In this document: positions 1 through 5,257 of the stretch, piece by piece | Position numbering within the stretch: position 1 is the first letter of the stretch | How the letters are laid out: each line of letters begins with the position of its first letter | From: Candidatus Cloacimonadota bacterium | Lineage (GTDB): Bacteria > Cloacimonadota > Cloacimonadia > Cloacimonadales > Cloacimonadaceae | Length of the DNA: 10,374 nucleotides | Direction of reading: 5' to 3' | Assembly: GCA_017996595.1 (NCBI GenBank) | Contig: JAGOGT010000017.1 | Coordinates: 1-10,374 of the forward strand | Position numbers and translations under genes: made by a program | Notes under the pieces: model-generated | Told to the model about the DNA's origin: nothing | What the model saw: the letters and a program-made list of their open reading frames with translations, nothing else | Database searches by the model: none

Positions 1-231
1 GGTGCCGTGATCGGCGAATGGCTGGGAGGCAATGCCGGCCTGGGGATTTACCTGATTCGGGCCACCAAAAGCTATCAAACGGCCCAGGTTTTTGCCGTGA
101 TTGCGGTGATCGTGCTGCTGAGCATGCTGCTCTATGGAATCGTGGCTTTTCTGGAAAGAATCCTTCTGGCCTGGAATTACCGTCATGAAGATGAATTTGT
201 GGAGCCAGAGCCGCACCTTCTGGATGTTTAA
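1..231 (+). CDS. ABC transporter permease, C-terminal fragment (nitrate/sulfonate/taurine-type family)
   Basis: Only the last 76 codons are present; the frame is open to the left edge, so the start lies outside the window. The fragment begins with a GEWLGGNAGLG stretch, typical of the last cytoplasmic loop (the EAA-loop tail) of SsuC/TauC/ThiX-type permeases. A strongly hydrophobic segment follows at fragment residues about 29-51 (the last transmembrane helix), then an LER motif and a short charged tail. In this family the permease forms the inner-membrane channel of a binding-protein-dependent importer for small organic ions or vitamin precursors. The substrate cannot be told from this piece. 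No clear terminator follows the stop. The gene is convergent with the minus-strand operon ending at 769. Confidence 0.75.
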   Translation, partial: GAVIGEWLGGNAGLGIYLIRATKSYQTAQVFAVIAVIVLLSMLLYGIVAFLERILLAWNYRHEDEFVEPEPHLLDV

Positions 232-276
232 TATCTCTCACAGATAACACCGATGATATCACTAATCGCCCGGAAC

Positions 277-314
277 ACCGAATTCATTCGGTCGGTCCAC
301 CGAATTCATTCGGT
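277..314. repeat. Two identical 16-bp palindromes, 22-bp period
   Basis: The sequence ACCGAATTCATTCGGT occurs at 277-292 and again at 299-314. Each copy is a 7-bp inverted repeat (ACCGAAT / ATTCGGT) around two bases. The 6-base spacer CGGTCC repeats part of the arm. Two dyads on the same DNA face (about two helical turns apart) could be a tandem operator, a pair of small hairpins in the permease mRNA tail, or a fragment of a dispersed repeat. There is no T-tract, so it is not a standard intrinsic terminator. Confidence 0.7.
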
Positions 315-556
315 TTGTAGATACACCTTCCATAGACCCTAATCATGAATATCCAAGCTTTCCTCTATCAGCCTCTGGTGGAATTCGCTGGAGCTTCTCA
401 GGTTGCTAACCCGGAACAAAGAATAGGGTTCTTTGGATGATGTAGAATCAGCGTAGCAGGAGTTTTTTCCCTACTTAATTTGCAAGAGAGCCTACAGGTT
501 TAGCAATGGACGAAATGTACCAAATGGACAGGATAAATGTACAAAATCAGAGAGCT

Positions 557-583
557 TTCATTCTTCATTTTTCATTCTTCATT
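557..583. repeat. 13-bp direct repeat TTCATTCTTCATT x2
   Basis: Two perfect copies of TTCATTCTTCATT lie at 557-569 and 571-583, separated by a single T. It is a pyrimidine-rich low-complexity tract directly left of the inverted repeat at 584-634. It breaks up the only open frame in this spacer and argues against that frame being a gene. Confidence 0.7.
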
Positions 584-634
584 CCCATGCGCTGCCCATG
601 TGACCACCATGCAATTGCCTGGGCAGCACCTGGG
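584..634. repeat. Imperfect inverted repeat with 15-bp arms
   Basis: The arm CCCATGCGCTGCCCA at 584-598 pairs with TGGGCAGCACCTGGG at 620-634 at 13 of 15 positions, around a 21-base loop. The loop itself contains the perfect palindrome GCAATTGC (611-618). No T-tract follows on either side, so a role as terminator is uncertain. A dispersed palindromic element or an mRNA-end stabiliser is possible. Confidence 0.5.
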
Positions 635-768
635 CATCTCATGGGAAAAGATTATGGGACTGCTACTTACATTGGTGCATTAGTGCTTTACGTTTATGGA
701 AGGGGATGCATCAGCTGTATTCGGAAGAGTTGTAAATGATTACTGCTTTGTGGGGTGCATCAATCCTG

Positions 769-1854
769 CTATGCGGTAAGGATAATTCCCGCGGCCAGCA
801 GCAAATTCCCATCATAGAGCGCTAAAAGCTGCCCCGGAGTGATGGCGGACTGCGCGGTATCAAACACCACTTTCATGGTGCCATCCTCCTGCAGCTGAGC
901 CTTACAAGCGGCAGGCACATGCGCATTGCGGATTTTGGCATGGCAGCTTAACTGCTGAGAAGTGGGAGGGATAGACACCCAATTGATGCTCGCGGCGATG
1001 AGGGAAGCTTGCATCAGCCTATCGGCAGTCCCCAAAACGATGCGGTTGGTTTCGGAATCTATCTTCAGCACATGCATGGGCTGGGGAAAACCTGCCAGGC
1101 CCAGATGCCGTCTCTGGCCGATGGTGTAATAGGGCAAGCCCTGGTGCTGTCCCAGGATTTTGCCTTGTTCATCCACAAAGTCTCCCGGTTCAGGTTTGCA
1201 TTTGGCAAAGAGGGGAGAGGCGTCTTCCGCTTCCAGAAAGTCCTGGCTTTCCTTTCTACGCACCAGATATGCGTAGCCCCTGGCCTCGGCATAGGCTTTT
1301 ATTTCGGATTTCAGCATAGCTCCCAGGGGGAAGATGATCTCCGAGAGCTGCGCTTGCGACAAAAAGCCCAAGAAGTACGATTGATCCTTGCTTTTGTCCC
1401 TGGCCTGGCTTAGCTGCCAGCGCTGCAGCCTGTCATTATACTCATTTATAGCATAGTGTCCGGTGGCAAAGTAATCAAACTGCAGTCCCATGTCTCGGGC
1501 TTTGGTGATCAGCCTGCCGAATTTGATACGGCGATTGCAGATCACGCAGGGATTGGGGGTGCGTCCCCCCATAAACTCATTGCGGAAATAGGTCAGCACC
1601 TCATGCTCAAATTCGTCTCGTAAATCTATACTGTAAAAGGGAATGCCCAGCCTCTCACAAGCGAGCCTGGCGCTAGAAGTGGCATCCTTTTCGCCAGGGC
1701 CAAAGCAGCCGCGTTTATCCTGAGAGATTATTCCCGAGCTTTCATCCCACTTCGTCATGTGCAGGCCGATCACCTTGTAGCCTTGCTCTTGCAAGATAAG
1801 GGCAGTCATGGTGGAATCGATGCCTCCGGAGACACCCAAGGCTACCGTCTTCAT
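769..1854 (-). CDS. mnmA: MnmA-family tRNA 2-thiouridylase, variant lacking the second catalytic Cys
   Basis: The 361-residue product has the usual family length. Visible motifs in order are the PP-loop ATP site SGGIDS (9-14), GRTPNPCVICN (97-107) with Cys103 and Cys106, ATGHYA (130-135), KDQSYFL (156-162), GQHQGLPYYTIGQRRHLGL (235-253) and the C-terminal TPGQ...YDG. In E. coli MnmA the enzyme adenylates U34 of tRNA Lys/Glu/Gln and sulfurates it using Cys102 and Cys199. Here Cys103 aligns with Cys102, but the region that normally reads SxGICFIG is SQDFLEAED (203-211) with no cysteine. Cys50 (RGCFGPGE) and Cys219 are other candidates. The start ATG overlaps the upstream gene's stop as ATGA, implying translational coupling; it is the last gene of the operon. 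Family membership is sure. The exact tRNA target, and whether it is the main MnmA or a paralogue, is not. Confidence 0.9.
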   Translation of the reverse strand: MKTVALGVSGGIDSTMTALILQEQGYKVIGLHMTKWDESSGIISQDKRGCFGPGEKDATSSARLACERLGIPFYSIDLRDEFEHEVLTYFRNEFMGGRTPNPCVICNRRIKFGRLITKARDMGLQFDYFATGHYAINEYNDRLQRWQLSQARDKSKDQSYFLGFLSQAQLSEIIFPLGAMLKSEIKAYAEARGYAYLVRRKESQDFLEAEDASPLFAKCKPEPGDFVDEQGKILGQHQGLPYYTIGQRRHLGLAGFPQPMHVLKIDSETNRIVLGTADRLMQASLIAASINWVSIPPTSQQLSCHAKIRNAHVPAACKAQLQEDGTMKVVFDTAQSAITPGQLLALYDGNLLLAAGIILTA

Positions 1855-2828
1855 CCATGCACCTCGAAAAAGCTTTCCAGGCGAAGCAGAGTTCGTGAAT
1901 CCAGTTCCTCGGGTTTATCCCCTTCCAGAGTGAGGAAGGGAAGTTTGAGGTGCTTTTTCAGGATCAGATTATCCAATTGCAGGTGGCAAAAGCTTTGTGT
2001 ATAGCTGATGATGGCATCGAGCTGCCTTAATGCAAGCTGCTCCTGGATGTCCGGCAAGCGGTCAAACACACTGTAGGGATAGGTGTATACAAGGTACTGA
2101 TCTACAATGTCTTCCTTTAGATAGGGCATGGCAAATTGGCGCTGTACCTCGTTATAAAGCACCTCGCCACCCAGTTCGCTGATTGCCTCATAGATGTTGC
2201 TAAAGATTGGCGGCACTCCCAGATAGCCCAAACGTAGCCTGGTGGGAAGGGGATCACGCCTGGCAGCCACGGCCATAAAGGCATCCAGTTCTTGCTCAAA
2301 TTGATCCGGATTTCCCTGAAAATCCGAGGCATTCACCTGCCAGAGATGGTTTTCCTTGCCGCTCACCAAACGCTGCTTCCATGTCCATTCATCAAGGGTG
2401 GTCAGCTTGGCTCGGATCCGGTCCAGCCTCTGCTTCATGGCCAAGGTGGCAGCGCGGCTAACGCCATAATGCGCTTCCAGCTTGCGAATCTCGTTATCCA
2501 AGGCCAGGTAATCATGATTATCGGGAAAGGAAAAGCGAACTATGGGCAGGCCTTCCTCAGAGATTAAATCCAAAAGCGAATGCGTGTTGGAGCAATCTCC
2601 CTGCACGATGCCGATCACTTCATCCAGATCGGCTTTGAGGGCAGCGGCGAAATTCCCCTTTATCCACGAGCAAACCGTGCGGGGAAAGCCTTTCAGTTCA
2701 GCGCTGTGTACCAATCCCTGGGCATCGGTGGAAAGAAAGATATTATTCAGGTCTATGGGGATATGTCCTGCGGCCAGAATCACTTCCACGGGCAGGGAAG
2801 TGGTGAAGCCAATGCGTTTAGTCTTCAT
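1851..2828 (-). CDS. HgdB/BcrC-family (2-hydroxyacyl-CoA dehydratase D-component-like) putative Fe-S protein
   Basis: The product has 325 residues. The N-terminus resembles the HgdB/BcrC/BadD fold (IGFTTSLPVEVILAAGHIPIDLN), and the C-terminus carries the family-like LEGDKPEELDSRTLLRLESF (301-320). Three well-separated cysteines, Cys53 (TVCSW), Cys79 (QGDCSN) and Cys281 (SFCHLQ), sit where this family places ligands of a [4Fe-4S] or double-cubane cluster. Canonical members are paired subunits with an ATP-dependent activator (HgdC type); neither partner is in this window. The gene overlaps the ABC-F gene by 11 bases and the MnmA-like gene by 4, so its partner is more likely tRNA thiolation than CoA chemistry. 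A GGAG lies about 9 bases before the start. Fold assignment is fairly secure; function is inferred only from context. Confidence 0.75.
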   Translation of the reverse strand: MKTKRIGFTTSLPVEVILAAGHIPIDLNNIFLSTDAQGLVHSAELKGFPRTVCSWIKGNFAAALKADLDEVIGIVQGDCSNTHSLLDLISEEGLPIVRFSFPDNHDYLALDNEIRKLEAHYGVSRAATLAMKQRLDRIRAKLTTLDEWTWKQRLVSGKENHLWQVNASDFQGNPDQFEQELDAFMAVAARRDPLPTRLRLGYLGVPPIFSNIYEAISELGGEVLYNEVQRQFAMPYLKEDIVDQYLVYTYPYSVFDRLPDIQEQLALRQLDAIISYTQSFCHLQLDNLILKKHLKLPFLTLEGDKPEELDSRTLLRLESFFEVHG

Positions 2829-4728
2829 AGCTCAGCTCCAGATACTGGGTTTCCAGATCGGTGATTTGGGCGTGATGCGCATTGATCTCATCTTCCAATT
2901 GCTTCATGCGGGCTTGCAGTTCAAAAACTTTTTCGGCAGAGGCATAGGTATCTGATAGGGCCAGTAGCTTGTGAATGCTGTGCAATTCATCCTGTTCTGC
3001 CGCGATTATGGCATGCTGAGCATCAATCTGCTGCTGAATCTGCTCCAGATACCAGGGATTGATCTTCTTCTTCTTTTCGCGGGGTTTGGGTGCTTCCTTG
3101 GGCAGCTCCGGTTTGTTGAAAGCCAGAGCGATGGCCTCATCCAGGCTGTCGGTTTTTTCCGTGATGGTAGGTAGATATCGTCCCTCTTGTATCATCTGGT
3201 TAAAAATCCAGTATTTGGTGGCCAGTTCGCGGATAAACCACCGATCGTGCGAGACAAAGATGATGGTTCCGGTGTAGTCATCCAGGGCTTTCAGCAGTTC
3301 GTCGCTCATAGCGATATCCAGATGGTTGGTGGGTTCGTCCATGATCAGCAGATTTGGCCGGGAATGAATAAGCACGCAGAGATTTAGCCGTGATTTCTCA
3401 CCGCCGCTAAGCACGCTTACGTATTTATCCACATCATCGCCGCGGAAGCCAAAACGTGCCAGCCATCCCAGCACATAGCCCCGGGTAGCTTCGGGAACCA
3501 ATTGCCACAGTGTGTCCATCACGGTGAGGCTATCATCCAGGGAAACCTGATGCTGGTCATAATAGGCAATTTCCAGGCTGGCACCGATCTTCAGGGTGCC
3601 TGATAGAATCGGCCTTTCTCCCAGCATAGCCTTCAGCAGGGTGGTTTTTCCACAGCCATTAGTGCCCAGAATGCAAATTCTATCCTTATAATGCGCTTTC
3701 AGGTTCACTTGGGTGGCCAGCACTTTCTCTTCGCCGATGCCAAATTCCATGTCTTCCAGCGAAAAAACGTCATTACCGCTACGGCCTTGGCTTTGGATAT
3801 TCAGCCTTATCTGCTTTTCCTGCTTGGGTTTTTGGACTATTTCCATGCGGGAAAGCATCTTCAGACGGCTTTTGGCCATATTGGTCTTTTGTCCGGCAAT
3901 ATTGCGGGCGATAAAATCCTCGGTTTCATTTATAAATTTCTGCTGGCGTTCGAATTGCCGTTCCTGAGCTTTGCGGGCAATGGCATCTGCCTCGGCATAG
4001 GAGGAGTAATTTCCCTTGGTGATGCTAAGCTTCCCATCGCGCAGGCTGTAGATGCTGGAAACGGTATTATCCAGAAAATTGCGATCGTGCGATACCACCA
4101 GATAGGGCTTGCCAAGCTGCAGCAGATAGCGCTCCAGCCAGGCGATCATGGCGATATCAAGGTGATTGGTAGGCTCATCCAGGATTAAGAGATCAAAGGG
4201 AGTAAGCAAAATCGCCGCAAGGCAAATGCGGGTTTGCTCACCTCCGCTGAACAGGCCTGCAGGCTTATTGTACTCAGCTTCCGTGAAGCCCAGGGAATTG
4301 CATACGAATTTCAGCTCGTTTTCATATTCATCCCCACCCAGGTTCTGGAATCTATCCAAAGCCAGTTTCAGCTTTTCCTCTGTTTCCGGCTCATGCCTAT
4401 GCTGCAGTTCCTCCGATAGATGCATTATCTGGCGATGCAGGCTTTGAATATCGCTACGTGCGGAGCTAACGTGCGTATAGAGCGTTTGCAGGGGATCCAG
4501 GGCAAAATTCTGTGCCAGATAAGCGATATGACACTTTTTGGCACGGATCACCTCTCCGCTGACGGGATGTAACTGTCCCAGCATCAGCTTTATCAGCGTG
4601 CTTTTTCCGCTGCCATTAGGCCCGATGAGGCCAATCCGGCTATTGTGTTCCAGCGTGCAATCGATATTCTTCAGTATGTAGTTACCGCCGAATTCCAGGC
4701 TGGCATCTATTACCTGCACCAAACTCAT
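2818..4728 (-). CDS. ABC-F ATPase, ribosome-associated translation factor (Uup/YdiF-like)
   Basis: The 636-residue protein has two ABC ATPase domains and no membrane segments. Domain 1 has Walker A GPNGSGKST (36-44), signature SGGEQ (161-165), Walker B LLILDEP (180-186) and SHD at 213. A charged linker (about 240-310, the P-site tRNA interaction motif region) follows. Domain 2 has GTNGCGKTT (355-363), SGGEK (441-445), LLIMDEP (460-466) and SHD at 493. Residues about 545-633 are a basic stretch plus a coiled coil, the ABC-F C-terminal domain. ABC-F proteins bind the ribosomal E site and act on stalled or drug-bound ribosomes. A start 17 codons upstream is open, but the ATG at 4728 has AGGTGA 7 bases before it and begins the conserved domain, so it is preferred. 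First gene of the operon; the subfamily (Uup, YdiF or a resistance type) is not settled. Confidence 0.92.
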   Translation of the reverse strand: MSLVQVIDASLEFGGNYILKNIDCTLEHNSRIGLIGPNGSGKSTLIKLMLGQLHPVSGEVIRAKKCHIAYLAQNFALDPLQTLYTHVSSARSDIQSLHRQIMHLSEELQHRHEPETEEKLKLALDRFQNLGGDEYENELKFVCNSLGFTEAEYNKPAGLFSGGEQTRICLAAILLTPFDLLILDEPTNHLDIAMIAWLERYLLQLGKPYLVVSHDRNFLDNTVSSIYSLRDGKLSITKGNYSSYAEADAIARKAQERQFERQQKFINETEDFIARNIAGQKTNMAKSRLKMLSRMEIVQKPKQEKQIRLNIQSQGRSGNDVFSLEDMEFGIGEEKVLATQVNLKAHYKDRICILGTNGCGKTTLLKAMLGERPILSGTLKIGASLEIAYYDQHQVSLDDSLTVMDTLWQLVPEATRGYVLGWLARFGFRGDDVDKYVSVLSGGEKSRLNLCVLIHSRPNLLIMDEPTNHLDIAMSDELLKALDDYTGTIIFVSHDRWFIRELATKYWIFNQMIQEGRYLPTITEKTDSLDEAIALAFNKPELPKEAPKPREKKKKINPWYLEQIQQQIDAQHAIIAAEQDELHSIHKLLALSDTYASAEKVFELQARMKQLEDEINAHHAQITDLETQYLELSYED

Positions 4729-4735
4729 GTTTCTT

Positions 4736-4741
4736 TCACCT
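4736..4741 (-). promoter_or_regulatory. Shine-Dalgarno AGGTGA deciding the ABC-F start
   Basis: On the minus strand AGGTGA ends 7 bases before the ATG at 4728. It lies inside the longer open frame, which supports the internal ATG over the upstream one. Confidence 0.7.
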
Positions 4742-4788
4742 ATATATTTTCCCGGCCGGAAATCTTTATCCCAAGCCAAGTTGAGGCG

Positions 4789-4815
4789 ATTTTACAGTTA
4801 AGGCGTAGCTGTCAA
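4789..4815 (-). promoter_or_regulatory. Candidate promoter of the ABC-F operon
   Basis: Reading the minus strand, TTGACA (4815-4810) is followed after 15 bases by TAAAAT (4794-4789), about 60 bases before the ABC-F start. The -35 box is perfect and the -10 is 5 of 6, but the spacer is short. Inference from consensus only. Confidence 0.4.
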
Positions 4816-4828
4816 CTGCATTTTTTGC

Positions 4829-4857
4829 TTGTCAAAAAGACCACCCTGAATTTTAAG
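4829..4857 (+). promoter_or_regulatory. Candidate tRNA-Pro promoter
   Basis: TTGTCA (4829-4834) and TTTAAG (4852-4857) are separated by 17 bases and sit 15 bases before the tRNA. The -35 box is 5 of 6 and the -10 is 4 of 6. The heptamer TTGTCAA also reads as TTGACAA on the other strand. Confidence 0.4.
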
Positions 4858-4871
4858 GTGCTTAACCGGCT

Positions 4872-4949
4872 CGGGATGTAGCGCAGTCCGGCTAGCGTAC
4901 TTGAATGGGGTTCAAGTGGTCGCAGGTTCAAATCCTGTCATCCCGACCA
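4872..4949 (+). tRNA. tRNA-Pro (anticodon GGG)
   Basis: The 78-nt sequence folds as a full cloverleaf. The acceptor stem is CGGGATG / CATCCCG. The D stem is GCGC / GCGT with one G-U pair. The anticodon stem is CTTGA / TCAAG around the loop ATGGGGT, and the T stem is GCAGG / CCTGT with loop TTCAAAT. The loop places GGG at positions 34-36 with G37, so it decodes the proline codons CCC and CCU. The discriminator is A4946, and the CCA end (4947-4949) is encoded. It is a single-gene unit, with a promoter just upstream and a terminator 15 bases after it. Confidence 0.95.
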
Positions 4950-4963
4950 GTTCTTTTTTTTAC

Positions 4964-4994
4964 ATGGCGGTTTCCAGACCGCCATTTTCGTTTT
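4964..4994 (+). terminator. Intrinsic terminator after tRNA-Pro
   Basis: ATGGCGGT (4964-4971) pairs perfectly with ACCGCCAT (4978-4985) around a 6-base loop, followed by TTTCGTTTT. The 8-bp stem and T-rich tail are typical of rho-independent termination of the tRNA transcript. Confidence 0.8.
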
Positions 4995-4996
4995 CA

Positions 4997-5116
4997 GGTT
5001 AATGGGTTAATTGGTTAATGGGTTAATGGGTTAATGGGTTAATGGGTTAATGGGTTAATGGGTTAATGGGTTAATGGGTTAATGGGTTAATGGGTTAATG
5101 GGTTAATGGGTTAATG
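4997..5116. repeat. Tandem array of the 8-mer GGTTAATG, 15 copies
   Basis: Fifteen head-to-tail copies occupy exactly 120 bases. Only the second copy differs (GGTTAATT). Unit joints give GGG runs spaced by TTAAT: thirteen in an unbroken series plus one before the variant unit. This is a regular G3-N5 pattern able to form G-quadruplexes on the + strand. Near-perfect identity suggests recent slippage expansion, so copy number probably varies between strains. The 8-base period is not a multiple of three and no gene runs through it. Confidence 0.95.
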
Positions 5117-5123
5117 GGTGAGA

Positions 5124-5195
5124 CCCCTCGACCTCTCGACCCCTCGACTCCTCGACCTCTCGACCCCTCGACCCCTCGACCTCTCAACCCCTCGA
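5124..5195. repeat. Tandem array of a CCCCTCGA-type 8-mer, 9 copies
   Basis: Nine head-to-tail 8-base units, of types CCCCTCGA (5), CCTCTCGA (2), CTCCTCGA and CCTCTCAA, begin 7 bases after the GGTTAATG array. On the minus strand the unit reads TCGAGGGG or TCGAGAGG, so G-runs lie on the strand opposite to those of the first array. Variants differ at two C/T positions. The array ends a few bases before the terminator of the 5258-7150 gene and is non-coding. Confidence 0.93.
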
Positions 5196-5199
5196 CTAC

Positions 5200-5235
5200 A
5201 AAAAAAATCCCAAGCTCATCATCTGAACCTGGGAT
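5200..5235 (-). terminator. Intrinsic terminator of the dGTPase/secreted-protein unit
   Basis: On the minus strand ATCCCAGGTTC (5235-5225) pairs with GAGCTTGGGAT (5217-5207) in an 11-bp stem with two G-U pairs and a 7-base loop. It is followed by an eight-T tract (5207-5200). It lies 22 bases after the stop codon at 5258, a textbook rho-independent terminator. Confidence 0.88.
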
Positions 5236-5257
5236 TAGTTTTATATTGAGCAGTTGT

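Larger units (their letters stand above)
232..768. other. Non-coding spacer between convergent genes
   Basis: About 537 bases separate the stop of the permease fragment from the stop of the MnmA-like gene. I see no convincing gene. A 77-codon open frame at 506-739 has no good ribosome site, and its middle is made of the TTCATTCTTCATT repeat. The spacer holds twin 16-bp palindromes (277-314), a 13-bp direct repeat (557-583) and an imperfect inverted repeat (584-634). These are listed separately. The remaining stretches, 315-556 and 635-768, show no feature I can name. Confidence 0.6.

Noticed and set aside
277..314. Intrinsic terminator for the permease gene
   Set aside because: The stems are only 7 bp with a 2-base loop, and no T-tract follows either copy.
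506..739. 77-codon open frame on the + strand in the 232-768 spacer
   Set aside because: It has no good ribosome site. It translates a TTCATTCTTCATT repeat and an inverted repeat, and the product has no protein-like domain pattern.
3691..4188. 165-codon open frame on the + strand
   Set aside because: It is antisense to the ABC-F gene between its two ATPase domains, with no ribosome site or domain.
2818..4779. Longer ABC-F start 17 codons upstream at 4779
   Set aside because: The extra residues are not ABC-like and would overlap the true ribosome site and approach the -10 box. The ATG at 4728 has AGGTGA at proper distance.
4997..5195. CRISPR array
   Set aside because: The repeats are 8 bp and directly tandem, with no spacers, and no cas gene is present.
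4872..5195. Integration site of a mobile element at the tRNA 3' end
   Set aside because: I found no second copy of the tRNA 3' end in the window and no integrase or transposase gene.
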